A stretch of DNA of 64,000 nt, taken from positions 1,178,001 to 1,242,000 of the forward strand of contig NZ_JANHLD010000002.1 of assembly GCF_028682455.1 (NCBI RefSeq), written 5' to 3'. Position numbers and translations under genes: made by a program. Of the stretch, positions 50,078-58,986 are shown piece by piece. Origin of the DNA: Pseudomonas putida. GTDB lineage: Bacteria > Pseudomonadota > Gammaproteobacteria > Pseudomonadales > Pseudomonadaceae. The notes under the pieces are model-generated. The model ran no database searches and was not told the DNA's origin. It saw only the letters and a list, made by a program, of their open reading frames with translations. How positions within the stretch are numbered: the first letter of the stretch is position 1; every line of letters begins with the position of its first letter.

Positions 50078-51190
50078 CTACAGGCGCGCCTCAGACATCT
50101 GCTCAAGCAACCCCTTCACCACTGCCAGCAAGGCCTGCTCGGGCCGTTGCTGGCAGCGCGCATGGTCCGCCAATTGCTGGTCGGCACCGGTGCCGTCACG
50201 CAAGATCGCCTCGGCCCGGTCAAAACTGCGCTCGCTGTCACACGGCCTCACCTCGAAGCGTGCCCGGGCCTGCGCCAGCCATTGCAGGGCGCTGCCCTGC
50301 CCCTGGTTGCCCAGGCAGATGTACTGCCCGTGGCGGCCATGGCGCATGGCCCGCCAGTAGTTCTGCTCGGCGATCCAGTACTGCTCACGGGTCAACGGAG
50401 TGGGCTCGGGAGTGTGCAGGTAGTGCTCGACCATGCAACGAAACAGCCCCGCTATGCACAAGGCATCCTCCAGCCGCGGGCAGGCATCGGCGATGCGCAG
50501 CTCTACCGTCGGGTAATGGCGCGACGGGCGAATCGTCCACCAGCAATCATTGCCCTCGCGCAGCGAACCGGTGCGTTTGAGCAGCGCCAGGTAGCGCTCG
50601 TAGGCCTGCCAGTCGCCCAGCCGTTGCGGCAGGCCCATGTGCGGCCACTCCCCGCACGCCACCTGGCGGTAGCTCTGGTAGCCGGTGGGCTGGCCTTCCC
50701 AGAACGGCGACGAGGCACTCAGCAGCAACAACAGCGGTATCCATGGCAGCAGTTGGTTGATCAGTTTGATCCGGTCGTGCCCCGGCGCCACCCCCACATG
50801 CACATGCAGGCCGCACAACAGGCTGCGCCGGGCCACCTGCTGGTAGTCCTCGAACAATTGACGAAAATGCGCCTCGTCGGCAGGCAACTGCTGGCGCCAA
50901 CCCCCCATCGGGTGGCTGCCCACCGCGATCACCCCCACGCCTTCCCCCGCCAGCACCTGCAACAATCGCTGCCGGCTCTGGCCCAGGAACTCGCCTGCCT
51001 GGGCCAGGCTGCCGAATACAGGCGAGGCGACTTCGATCTGGCTCTGGAACATCTCCTGGGCAAAGTGGGCGCCGAGTACCTGGCGACACAGGTCGATGAC
51101 AGCCGACGTCGGCCTGGCCAGCACGCGACCGCTGTCCAGGCTTACCAGCAGGTATTCCTCCTCGATGCCAAAGGTGCAGGCGCTGTTCAT
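50078..51190 (-). CDS. YbdK-type carboxylate-amine ligase (GCS2 family)
   Basis: 370 residues. FGIEEEY at 7-13, QSQIEVASPVF (49-59), the CGLHVHVG block near 126-133 and RPSRHYPTVELRIADAC near 220-236 are the marks of the glutamate-cysteine ligase 2 family. E. coli YbdK is a weak gamma-glutamylcysteine synthetase; many relatives make other ATP-dependent amide bonds. It is last in an operon with a methyltransferase (4-bp overlap, ATGA) and a haem-oxygenase-like iron enzyme, suggesting a small-molecule pathway rather than glutathione synthesis. Confidence 0.86.
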   Translation of the reverse strand: MNSACTFGIEEEYLLVSLDSGRVLARPTSAVIDLCRQVLGAHFAQEMFQSQIEVASPVFGSLAQAGEFLGQSRQRLLQVLAGEGVGVIAVGSHPMGGWRQQLPADEAHFRQLFEDYQQVARRSLLCGLHVHVGVAPGHDRIKLINQLLPWIPLLLLLSASSPFWEGQPTGYQSYRQVACGEWPHMGLPQRLGDWQAYERYLALLKRTGSLREGNDCWWTIRPSRHYPTVELRIADACPRLEDALCIAGLFRCMVEHYLHTPEPTPLTREQYWIAEQNYWRAMRHGRHGQYICLGNQGQGSALQWLAQARARFEVRPCDSERSFDRAEAILRDGTGADQQLADHARCQQRPEQALLAVVKGLLEQMSEARL

Positions 51191-52137
51191 CGGCGACTGA
51201 CGCTCAGCGCCACCGCGGCAATGCGTTCGACCTGCTGGTACCCCGGTTCGAGCAACTGCTCGCCGAACACATCCGGGTCAAGCTCCTGGTAGCGCCAGGC
51301 CCAACGGGTATCGGCGAGCGGTGCGTGCAAGGCTGCCAGAAACGGATCACGGCCTTCGACCATCGCCACGCCGGTGTATAGCAACAAGGTGCCGCCGGGC
51401 GCGAGGCGCGGCAACGCCTCTTCGACAATTCGCAGCGACAGCTGCTCGCCCAGTGCACCGCCGCCGTGACGGTAGGCCCGTTCGCCGGCATCAAGCATGT
51501 AGGGTGGATTGGCCACGATCAGGTCGAATTGGCCAGTGACGCCTTGCAGCACATCGCTGTGCTCCACCGAGACATTGGCCAGGCCGGCCAGCGCGACGTT
51601 GATGGCCGTCATGCGCAGGGCCTGGTCGTTGATGTCCAGGGCACTGACCTGGGCATGCCGGCGCGCCCTGGCGATCAGCACCGCCCCTACACCTGCGCCG
51701 CAGCCGATGTCCACGGCATGGTTTATGGGCGCCACGCTGTCTTGCAGGTGCGTTTGAATCAGCTGGGCAAAGCGATAGCTGTCCGGGCCGAAGAACACCG
51801 CATCGACGCTGTCGGTGGGGAAGCTTGAATGCGCGAACAGCACGTCATCCAGGCTCGACCAACGTATCCGGCTGCGCAACCGCTCACCCTGGCGCTCCAC
51901 CAGCTGGGCCCGCTGCAATTGCCCCAGTTCGTCGGGCGACAGCAGCGAGGCATCGAAGGGCCGGTTCCAGCCGAAGATATCGCGCAGGGTACGCGCCTGC
52001 TCGGCACCCGGCCGGGCGTTGTTGCGCGCCTGGGTCAGCGGGGTGACACAGGTGAACCGATACCCGTCGGCCTGCAGCCGGCGCCCCAGTTGCAGCAAGG
52101 CCTCGTCGGCGTGGCGTTGTTTCTCGCTCAATTGCAT
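51187..52137 (-). CDS. Class I SAM-dependent methyltransferase
   Basis: 316 residues. SAM-binding DIGCGAG (143-149), acidic LDIN at 167-170 and the N210-P-P-Y213 motif, which in HemK/PrmC-like enzymes positions a planar amide or amine nitrogen for methylation. An N-terminal helical domain of ~120 residues precedes the catalytic core, as in PrmC-type enzymes. A dedicated PrmC partner gene (prfA) is not nearby, so the substrate is more likely the product of the neighbouring ligase or oxidase. It overlaps the ligase gene by 4 bp. Confidence 0.84.
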   Translation of the reverse strand: MQLSEKQRHADEALLQLGRRLQADGYRFTCVTPLTQARNNARPGAEQARTLRDIFGWNRPFDASLLSPDELGQLQRAQLVERQGERLRSRIRWSSLDDVLFAHSSFPTDSVDAVFFGPDSYRFAQLIQTHLQDSVAPINHAVDIGCGAGVGAVLIARARRHAQVSALDINDQALRMTAINVALAGLANVSVEHSDVLQGVTGQFDLIVANPPYMLDAGERAYRHGGGALGEQLSLRIVEEALPRLAPGGTLLLYTGVAMVEGRDPFLAALHAPLADTRWAWRYQELDPDVFGEQLLEPGYQQVERIAAVALSVSRR

Positions 52138-52161
52138 CCCGTGCTCCTTGGCGGTCCAGGC

Positions 52162-53508
52162 TCAATGGTCCAGGCCGGTCATCCGTGCAAAGCGTCGCGT
52201 TGCCCACAAGCCACGGGGCAAGGCGTGGCGGTTGCCGTTCATCTCCTCGACCAACTGTTCGATGCGGGTGTGCGCTGGCAGGCTCTGGAGCAAGGCGTCG
52301 AGCTCATCTTCGAGTTGCGCGTCCACGGCAGGTTCGGCCTTGATGATCGCGGCCCGTCCGGGCTTGCCCGCAGGCGTCCAATTGCCGGCAATCCAGTCGT
52401 GCAGCAGTTGCTTCTCATAGGGGCTGAACACACCGAACATGACCGCAGCCGGCCCGTCGATCAGCTGCCAGAAGCGACTGTGCGCAGGATCCTGATGGCG
52501 CTTGATCCAACCCTTGCGCTGCAACACCGCCAGGAACCCCGACAACAAGTTGGTCTCGGCCAGCCACTGGTTGACGGTGCGCCCTTCAAAGCGGCAGTAA
52601 TCGGAGTGCATGTGCTGGCCAAAACTGCGCTTGCGCTCCAGGGCGGCGAGCAGTTCGGCTTCAAGGTCGAAGCTGTCGATGATCGCCAGCGCCCCCGGCC
52701 CCAGGTCGTTGAGCCGGTAACCGCGCGATACGCGCTGGTAGAACGGGGTACTGCCTTGCCCGGGCCACAATTGCTGCAGCGCGTGAAGCGCCTTGCAGGC
52801 ATGCCCGCTGCTGGCGTTGTCGATGGTCAGGTGCAGGCGAAAGTACTGGGGGTCGATGCCAAGCTCGTCGAGTTCATAGGCCGTAATCAACAAGTGCAGC
52901 GGCGGTTGCTCGTAACCCAGGTTGTAGCCGAGCACTTCAGGCAACAGCGCTTCGGTGTTCAGGCCCAGGGTCAGTTGCACACAACCTTGCAGGTAACGAT
53001 CGGCACCCAGGGCCAAAGGCTCGTGGCAACCCAGCTCGCTGAGCAGGCGCTGGAAGATCAATACGTGGTTGCAGGCCGGGTCACCGTCGCCAAGCTCTTC
53101 AAGGTAGGTGCGGATCAGGCCATGGAAGCGTGGGTCTGGCCAGTGGCGCAAGGTGCCGGCCAACCAGGCACCATCCACCGCCTTGGTCGGCGCCACGTGC
53201 TGGAGAAAGTACAGGGCATGGGCGCGGTTGCTGAAATAGCGGCGTGTTGCGCCGGCCTTGCGCCCAGCCAGGTAGGCGGCGTAACAGCGAGCCACTTCGC
53301 TGGCGCGGTAGGCCGACCACGACGCCAGCTGGGCAGGGTCGTCGGGCAAATCGTCAGGCAGGGTGTCGGCCAGTTGCAACTGGCTCTGCAGCCAATCCAG
53401 GCCCTCGCCCGGCCAGCCCTGGAGCAAGGTGTGGTAACGCTGTTGCATGGGCGACTGGGCAGTCCAGGCAATCGGAGGGTGCTCGGGCGAGGCAGTCAAC
53501 GCAGTCAT
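52162..53508 (-). CDS. Haem-oxygenase-like iron-containing redox enzyme
   Basis: 448 residues, entirely helical. The second half has the arrangement of haem-oxygenase-like diiron proteins (HDO superfamily): a Glu/His helix (YLEELGDGDPACNH near 134-147) and ELDELGIDPQYFRLHLTIDNASSGH near 208-232 with H-x3-D spacing and a further His. HDO enzymes perform N-oxygenation, C-C cleavage or desaturation. AGGAG precedes the ATG at 53508. It is first of three genes with the methyltransferase (24 bp apart) and ligase. No functional assignment is possible from sequence alone. Confidence 0.72.
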   Translation of the reverse strand: MTALTASPEHPPIAWTAQSPMQQRYHTLLQGWPGEGLDWLQSQLQLADTLPDDLPDDPAQLASWSAYRASEVARCYAAYLAGRKAGATRRYFSNRAHALYFLQHVAPTKAVDGAWLAGTLRHWPDPRFHGLIRTYLEELGDGDPACNHVLIFQRLLSELGCHEPLALGADRYLQGCVQLTLGLNTEALLPEVLGYNLGYEQPPLHLLITAYELDELGIDPQYFRLHLTIDNASSGHACKALHALQQLWPGQGSTPFYQRVSRGYRLNDLGPGALAIIDSFDLEAELLAALERKRSFGQHMHSDYCRFEGRTVNQWLAETNLLSGFLAVLQRKGWIKRHQDPAHSRFWQLIDGPAAVMFGVFSPYEKQLLHDWIAGNWTPAGKPGRAAIIKAEPAVDAQLEDELDALLQSLPAHTRIEQLVEEMNGNRHALPRGLWATRRFARMTGLDH

Positions 53509-53523
53509 GGCACACTCCTGCCT

Positions 53524-53721
53524 TCAGTTGTCCTGATCGGGATTGGGTTGCGGTTTTGGCTCGGGGCCCGGTTGTGGATCCGGGGCCGGCACATCGGACT
53601 TGTGCATCTGCAACGACGGCTTGCTCTGGTCCGCGTCGGCTGCAGCGTGATCGGGTCGGTCAAAGCAGCCTTGGAGCAGTATCAGGCTGCACAGCAGGCC
53701 AGGCAGGTAATGTATTTTCAT
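53524..53721 (-). CDS. Tiny proline-rich lipoprotein (65 aa)
   Basis: A signal peptide with lipobox LLQGC (Cys19) is followed by a short charged region and a proline tail (PDPQPGPEPKPQPNPDQDN). It is predicted to be an anchored envelope lipoprotein. The start is the ATG at 53719-53721, since it opens the signal peptide; the long upstream frame is an antisense shadow of the GNAT gene. It ends 15 bp before the HDO gene starts downstream and could be transcribed with that operon. Function unknown. Confidence 0.72.
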   Translation of the reverse strand: MKIHYLPGLLCSLILLQGCFDRPDHAAADADQSKPSLQMHKSDVPAPDPQPGPEPKPQPNPDQDN

Positions 53722-53904
53722 GACGGCCGTCTCGGGTTGCCGGGCGAAAGTGCCCTGTTTAGCAGATGAGGACGGCCGCGAGCTGAAGTTCAGCGCAATT
53801 GCGCCGGCACGGGATGGAAGGTCGCGAGCAGGCCCCCGCGCAGACCTGTAGACTGGCACCCGGTGCCCAATCACCGGCCTTTCTACTGTTTGGAGTTTGC
53901 CCCG

Positions 53905-54624
53905 ATGCCCGTCATCCACCACTTTGTCGCCCCGCCCGAGGAGGCGATCAAAAGCCAGGTCCTGCAGTTGGTGGTCGATAACCTGACCGACATCAGCGCC
54001 GTCGGCATCACCCCGAGCAACCCGCTGTACAACCTGTACCAGTACGGCATCGGCTTCGAGGTTCACCTGTACATCGAGGCAATGAAGGCCGCTGGCGAAC
54101 TGAGGGTCGAGCTGATCGTCGCCACCGACCGGGACGAGCCGCAGACCGTCACCGGCTTTGCCCTCTACCTGCCGGTACAGGGTGACCCCGAGGCCTGCAC
54201 CCTGGCATACCTGGCCGTGGACCAGGACTACCGCCGCCAGGGCATCGCCCGAGCCATGCTGGAGCAGATGACCGCACGCTTTCCCCATGCGGAACTGGCG
54301 TGCGCAGTGGGCAAGGTGGCGTGCTTCGAGGCGCTGGGCTTTCAGGTGATTGGCGTGCGAGGGCCGCAGGTATTGATGAACACCCGCGACCACGCCAGCA
54401 ACGGCCAGGTGGCTATGGTGGATGTAGCGCCGATCTATCGCACCCTGGAGGTGCGGCAGATTCATACCTACCTGCTGCAACAACACGGCAAGCGGGCCAT
54501 GGTCGATGCCGAGAAGCAGCGCGACCGGCACCTGGACCAATTGCAGCGCAAGGCCGAGGCCTTTGTGCTCGAACGGCTCGACCCGGCGGCCGTGCAACCG
54601 GGCACGCGGATAAAGTTGGTCTAG
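53905..54624 (+). CDS. GNAT-family N-acetyltransferase
   Basis: 239 residues. The acetyl-CoA motif A is visible as LAYLAVDQDYRRQGIARAML (about 108-127, R/Q-x-x-G-x-A), preceded by an N-terminal extension of ~90 residues and followed by a C-terminal helical region rich in charged residues. Substrate unknown. The ATG at 53905 has GGAG upstream at slightly long spacing; an in-frame ATG at 53863 is less likely. Its 3' end overlaps the end of the convergent LysR gene by 4 bp. Confidence 0.82.
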   Translation: MPVIHHFVAPPEEAIKSQVLQLVVDNLTDISAVGITPSNPLYNLYQYGIGFEVHLYIEAMKAAGELRVELIVATDRDEPQTVTGFALYLPVQGDPEACTLAYLAVDQDYRRQGIARAMLEQMTARFPHAELACAVGKVACFEALGFQVIGVRGPQVLMNTRDHASNGQVAMVDVAPIYRTLEVRQIHTYLLQQHGKRAMVDAEKQRDRHLDQLQRKAEAFVLERLDPAAVQPGTRIKLV

Positions 54625-55508
54625 GCCTGCCCTGCCAACTCCACCAGCACCTGCAGCACATGCCGGGTGCTCTGCTCCACCTGCCCTTCACGGCTGGCGA
54701 TACCCAGGTGACGCCACAGCCCCGGCCGTAGCGGGCGCATGCACAGGCGCGGGTCGGGCTCCGGCGAACTGGCTTCGTGGGGCAGCAAGGTAGCGCCATA
54801 GCCAGCCGCCACCAGGCTCTTGATTGCATCGTTGTAGTTGAGCTGGATACGCGCCTGCGGCTGCAGGCCGGCCGTGGCGAACCATTCACCGGTCACCCGC
54901 GACAACTGGGTAGTGCTGTCGTTGAGGATCAGGGCACGGCCGGCCAGCCAGGCCGGGGTGACACGCGCAGGCGGCGCCCAACTCGTCGGCACGAACGCCA
55001 TGATCGGATCGCGGCGCCACGGCCGGATCTGCACGCCCTTGGCCGCCGCCTGCGGCAAGGCCACCAGCCCCAGGTCGAGGGTGCCGTCCTGCAGGCGGGC
55101 CAGGGATTCACGCGAGGTCAGTACCTGCACCTGGACGTCGATGCCCGGGTGGCGCACGCCGAGGGTGTCCAACGCTTGCGGCAGCAAATGGGCGATGGCA
55201 CCGGTCGACGCGCCCAGGCGCACCCGGCCGCTCAGGCCCTGGACCTGGCGTTGCACCTCATCGAGTGCCTGTTCGGCGTCGGCCAGCAAGCGCCGGGCAC
55301 GCTCGAGCAGGGTTTCCCCAATGGCGGTGGGATGGATCTGCCCACGCCGGCGCGACAGCAGCGGCGCACCGATGCGCGCCTCGAGGTCGGCAATGTGCAG
55401 GCTCACCGTGGGCGGGGCGAGGTTGAGGGCACGGGCCGCTTGGGCGAACGAACCCAGGTCGGCGATCACCACAAGGGTGCGCAGGCGGTCGAGACTGATT
55501 TCACGCAT
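54621..55508 (-). CDS. LysR-family transcriptional regulator
   Basis: 295 residues. An N-terminal winged helix-turn-helix (residues 5-62: LDRLRTLVVIADLGSFAQAARALNLAPPTVS) and a periplasmic-binding-protein-like effector domain (90-290). It is divergent from argC with a 112-bp intergenic region that contains the T-N11-A-type box ATTCA-N7-TGAAT (55520-55536), so it most likely regulates argC and itself. The effector is unknown. Confidence 0.9.
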   Translation of the reverse strand: MREISLDRLRTLVVIADLGSFAQAARALNLAPPTVSLHIADLEARIGAPLLSRRRGQIHPTAIGETLLERARRLLADAEQALDEVQRQVQGLSGRVRLGASTGAIAHLLPQALDTLGVRHPGIDVQVQVLTSRESLARLQDGTLDLGLVALPQAAAKGVQIRPWRRDPIMAFVPTSWAPPARVTPAWLAGRALILNDSTTQLSRVTGEWFATAGLQPQARIQLNYNDAIKSLVAAGYGATLLPHEASSPEPDPRLCMRPLRPGLWRHLGIASREGQVEQSTRHVLQVLVELAGQA

Positions 55509-55519
55509 GGGGTGTGATC

Positions 55520-55536
55520 ATTCAGATTTGATGAAT
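55520..55536. promoter_or_regulatory. LysR-type operator between LysR gene and argC
   Basis: ATTCAGATTTGATGAAT is an inverted repeat with arms ATTCA/TGAAT, matching the T-N11-A pattern, 11 bp from the LysR start and about 85 bp from the argC start. A further ATTCAAATTT half-site lies at 55551. Confidence 0.6.
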
Positions 55537-55620
55537 GTCAGCATCATGATATTCAAATTTTCTTTCGTCCAGATCGGCGCGAGCATAGGCACTTCCCTGA
55601 CCTGATTCGTTGAGTACCCC

Positions 55621-56547
55621 ATGCACCAGCCCGTTGTTTTCATCGATGGCGACCAAGGCACCACCGGCCTGCAAATCCATGCCCGCTTGAACGGTCGCGG
55701 CGACCTGCGCCTGCTCACCCTGCCAGCGGCCGAACGCAAGGACCCGGTGCGCCGCGCCGAAGCGATCAACAGCGCCGACGTGGCCATCCTGTGCCTGCCC
55801 GACGACGCCGCACGCGAAGCGGTCGGCGCCATCGTCAACCCGAATGTACGGGTGATCGATGCAAGTTCCGCCCATCGCACTACGCCGGGGTGGGTGTATG
55901 GCTTGCCGGAGCTGAACGAGGAACAGGCCGAGCGTATCGCCCAGGCCAAGCGGGTGAGCAACCCGGGCTGCTACCCCACCGGCGCCATCGCCCTGTTGCA
56001 GCCCCTGGTGAGTGCGGGGCTGCTGCCTGCCGATTACCCGCTGACCATCAATGCCGTATCGGGCTATTCCGGTGGCGGGCGTGCGGCGGTGGAGCGCCAT
56101 GAAGCCGCCGGGGCGCAAGCAGCGCACAGCTTGCTGGTGTATGGGCTCAACCTGGACCACAAGCACGTGCCGGAGATCCAGCAGCACGCCGGCCTGTCGC
56201 AGCGGCCGGTGTTCGTGCCCAGCTATGGCAGCTACCGCCAGGGCATCGTGCTGACCATCGCCCTGCAAGAGCGGCTGTTGCCCGACGGCGTAGCCGCCGG
56301 GCAGCTGCAGGCGTGCCTGGAGCAGCACTACCACGGCGCCCGTCATGTACAGGTGGCGGCGCTGGAAACAGGTGGCAGTACCACCCAGCTCGACCCGCAG
56401 GCACTGAACGACAGCAACGACCTGCGCCTGGCGGTGTTTGCCAACCAGGGGCAGGTGCTGTTGACGGCGGTGTTCGACAACCTGGGCAAGGGGGCTTCCG
56501 GGGCAGCCGTGCAGAACCTGGAGTTGATGCTGGCGGCGATGGGCTGA
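55621..56547 (+). CDS. argC: N-acetyl-gamma-glutamyl-phosphate reductase, type 2
   Basis: 308 residues, the short AGPR type 2 form. The catalytic cysteine is Cys117 in [10 protein letters not shown] and the NAD(P) region starts [11 protein letters not shown] (6-16). It reduces N-acetyl-glutamyl-phosphate to the semialdehyde in arginine/ornithine synthesis. Pseudomonas usually also has a long type 1 argC, so this divergently regulated copy may have a special role, for example in a peptide or secondary route. It has its own LysR regulator. Confidence 0.9.
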   Translation: MHQPVVFIDGDQGTTGLQIHARLNGRGDLRLLTLPAAERKDPVRRAEAINSADVAILCLPDDAAREAVGAIVNPNVRVIDASSAHRTTPGWVYGLPELNEEQAERIAQAKRVSNPGCYPTGAIALLQPLVSAGLLPADYPLTINAVSGYSGGGRAAVERHEAAGAQAAHSLLVYGLNLDHKHVPEIQQHAGLSQRPVFVPSYGSYRQGIVLTIALQERLLPDGVAAGQLQACLEQHYHGARHVQVAALETGGSTTQLDPQALNDSNDLRLAVFANQGQVLLTAVFDNLGKGASGAAVQNLELMLAAMG

Positions 56548-56598
56548 TCGGGCTATCGCTGCCCTTTCAGCTAACGCTTTGACAACCATCATCCGCCA

Positions 56599-57786
56599 TC
56601 AATGCAATCCCGCCGCCTTGCAGGCCTCGACGAAGGTCGAGCCGTTTTTGTCCATGGCGTGCTTGACCTGTTGGTTGGCTTTCACCAAGGCCGCACTCGG
56701 CCTGGCCCACTGCTCCGGCGGCAGCGGTTGGGACCAGGCTTGCACCTGTTCGGGGAACGTCGGGCGGCCCTTGCGATGGCCCCATTCGGCAATCATGTAG
56801 GGCATTTTCCAGAACACCAGCACGCGGCGCAGGTACCAGAAGCGCAAGGGCCAGTAAGAGCGTTTGGTGTACCCATAACGCTCCCGCTGCTCGTCGGTCA
56901 AATGGTCTCCACCATCATCCAGCGAGCCCATGGCGCGCGCGTCTTCGCGTTCGATTTCAAAGGTGTGCAGCCCTTCATAGGGCTTGAGCCGGTCTCCGGT
57001 TGGAATAAGCCCCATTGCAGCGAGCAGCGGGTTCGGCGCATCCACCAATTGGCCCTCTTCCATGTAGTTGCGGATCGATGTCCACATACCCAGCGAGTGG
57101 GCATCGCTGGGTTGTGGTAGCAGCAGGAATTGCACGGTGTCGTGCTCGTTATCCTCCAGGCCCATGCCCAGGGTGTACTGGCGGGTAGCGCCGTAACTGG
57201 TGATGCCCTGGCTAGAGGAAACCCAGGCCACCACACTTTCCCAGGGCACGATCAATACGCGGTGGGTCTTGGGATCGACGTAGCAGACTTCGCGGCGCTG
57301 GCGGTTGAAACGCACGGGGTAGGTTTTGGCGTCTTCGTAGACGCTGGAGATCATGCCGTAGAGGTAGGCACCGATCGGGAGTGCAAATGAGAGCGAACCA
57401 AGGGCAAATACTTGCACGGCCTCCCCCACAATATCGAAGAACCTAAGATCGGTTTCTGGAGGGTTACCAATAGCGAGCCAGATAGAAATAAGAACTGGCA
57501 CCACAAATGCAAAAAACAACACCATCCAGAGCGTGGCTCCCAGTATTTTCCCCTGCTCAACCATGCCCCGATTATTACCGCCCAACTCCAGATAGGTATC
57601 GTTCATCTCCGAAAAATTACGGCGGGAAGACTGTGCCTGGCCGGTGTAAACCGGCAAGGGCGACAAGAACAAGGTTTCGGTCAACCCGCCGACGCGAATT
57701 TCACCGGCGCGGGGCCGTTGGCTGCGCAGATCCGGGCCGGGCTCGGTGGCTACCTTATTTTTGCGTTTGAATACATTCCTAAACAT
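56599..57786 (-). CDS. DUF6708-like membrane protein, copy 1 (T6SS-associated, possible immunity protein)
   Basis: 395 residues: a cytoplasmic N-terminus (1-80), two TM helices (~83-107 and ~125-147), then a soluble domain with W-rich segments (WPLRFWYLRRVLVFWKMPYMIAEWGHR). The layout is that of DUF6708-type proteins found behind VgrG/DUF4123/effector cassettes in Pseudomonas, where they are candidate immunity or accessory proteins. It lies 12 bp after copy 2 in the same transcript. Compared with copy 2 it differs at residues ~283-312 and in the membrane helices, and is otherwise near-identical. The DUF6708 name and immunity role are from memory and context, not proven. Confidence 0.75.
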   Translation of the reverse strand: MFRNVFKRKNKVATEPGPDLRSQRPRAGEIRVGGLTETLFLSPLPVYTGQAQSSRRNFSEMNDTYLELGGNNRGMVEQGKILGATLWMVLFFAFVVPVLISIWLAIGNPPETDLRFFDIVGEAVQVFALGSLSFALPIGAYLYGMISSVYEDAKTYPVRFNRQRREVCYVDPKTHRVLIVPWESVVAWVSSSQGITSYGATRQYTLGMGLEDNEHDTVQFLLLPQPSDAHSLGMWTSIRNYMEEGQLVDAPNPLLAAMGLIPTGDRLKPYEGLHTFEIEREDARAMGSLDDGGDHLTDEQRERYGYTKRSYWPLRFWYLRRVLVFWKMPYMIAEWGHRKGRPTFPEQVQAWSQPLPPEQWARPSAALVKANQQVKHAMDKNGSTFVEACKAAGLH

Positions 57787-57798
57787 CGTCAGCCGCCA

Positions 57799-58986
57799 TC
57801 AATGCAATCCCGCCGCCTTGCAGGCCTCGACGAAGGTCGAGCCGTTTTTGTCCATGGCGTGCTTGACCTGTTGGTTGGCTTTCACCAAGGCCGCACTCGG
57901 CCTGGCCCACTGCTCCGGCGGCAGCGGTTGGGACCAGGCTTGCACCTGTTCGGGGAACGTCGGGCGGCCCTTGCGATGGCCCCATTCGGCAATCATGTAG
58001 GGCATTTTCCAGAACACCAGCACGCGGCGCAGGTACCAGAAGCGCAAGGGCCACGGACTTCGTTTCGGATAGCCGAATCTTGCTCGCTCCTTGGCGGAAA
58101 GCTGGGCACCACAGTCATCCATATGGCACCGGCTGCGCATGTCTTCGCGTTCGATTTCAAAGGTGTGCAGCCCTTCATAGGGCTTGAGCCGGTCTCCGGT
58201 TGGAATAAGCCCCATTGCGGCGAGCAGCGGGTTCGGCGCATCCACCAATTGGCCCTCTTCCATGTAGTTGCGAATCGATGTCCACATACCCAGCGAGTGG
58301 GTATCGCTGGGTTGTGGTAGCAGCAGGAATTGCACGGTGTCGTGCTCGTTATCCTCCAGGCCCATGCCCAGGGTGTACTGGCGGGTAGCGCCGTAACTGG
58401 TGATGCCCTGGCTAGAGGAAACCCAGGCCACCACACTTTCCCAGGGCACGATCAATACGCGGTGGGTCTTGGGATCGACGTAACAGACTTCGCGGCGTTG
58501 GCGGTTGAAACGCACGGGGTAGGTTTTGGCGTCTTCGTAGACGCTGGAGATCATGCCGTAAAGGTAGGCACCAAACGGAATAATAAGAAAAAATGCACCG
58601 GTGGCAAATACTTGCACTCCCTCCCCCACAATATCGAAGAACCTTATATCGATTTCCGGAGGGCTACCAACAGCGAGCCAGATAGAGATAAGAACTGGCA
58701 CTACAAATGCGGTAACCAATACCATCCAGATCGCGGCCGCCAACATCTTTCCCTGCTGCACCATGCCCCGATTATTACCGCCCAACTCCAGATAGGTATC
58801 GTTCATCTCCGAAAAATTACGGCGGGAAGACTGTGCCTGGCCGGTGTAAACCGGCAAGGGCGACAAGAACAAGGTTTCACTCAACCCGCCGACGCGAATT
58901 TCACCGGCGCGGGGCCGTTGGCTGCGCAGATCCGGGCCGGGCTCGGTGGCTAACTTATTTTTGCGTTTGAACACGTTCTTGAACAT
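57799..58986 (-). CDS. DUF6708-like membrane protein, copy 2 (directly behind the effector)
   Basis: 395 residues, same architecture as copy 1 (two TM helices at ~83-107 and ~125-147 and a soluble C-terminal domain). The ATG at 58986 overlaps the effector stop by one base (TGATG), so it is translationally coupled to the effector, as expected for a cognate immunity or helper gene; an in-frame TTG three bases upstream is the longer possibility. The divergent patch reads REDMRSRCHMDDCGAQLSAK here versus REDARAMGSLDDGGDHLTDE in copy 1. Confidence 0.78.
   Translation of the reverse strand: MFKNVFKRKNKLATEPGPDLRSQRPRAGEIRVGGLSETLFLSPLPVYTGQAQSSRRNFSEMNDTYLELGGNNRGMVQQGKMLAAAIWMVLVTAFVVPVLISIWLAVGSPPEIDIRFFDIVGEGVQVFATGAFFLIIPFGAYLYGMISSVYEDAKTYPVRFNRQRREVCYVDPKTHRVLIVPWESVVAWVSSSQGITSYGATRQYTLGMGLEDNEHDTVQFLLLPQPSDTHSLGMWTSIRNYMEEGQLVDAPNPLLAAMGLIPTGDRLKPYEGLHTFEIEREDMRSRCHMDDCGAQLSAKERARFGYPKRSPWPLRFWYLRRVLVFWKMPYMIAEWGHRKGRPTFPEQVQAWSQPLPPEQWARPSAALVKANQQVKHAMDKNGSTFVEACKAAGLH

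Larger units (their letters stand above)
56593..58986. repeat. Tandem duplication, two 1194-bp copies at exact 1200-bp offset
   Basis: 56593-57786 and 57793-58986 align without any gap at an offset of 1200 bases and are almost identical, except for a sharply bounded divergent block (56854-56940 versus 58054-58140) and a looser one across the membrane segments (57373-57560 versus 58573-58760). Each copy holds one complete gene. Confidence 0.95.

Noticed and set aside
53524..54597. 357-codon minus-strand ORF across the GNAT gene
   Set aside because: Only the last 66 codons (lipoprotein) are plausible; the rest is antisense to the GNAT gene.
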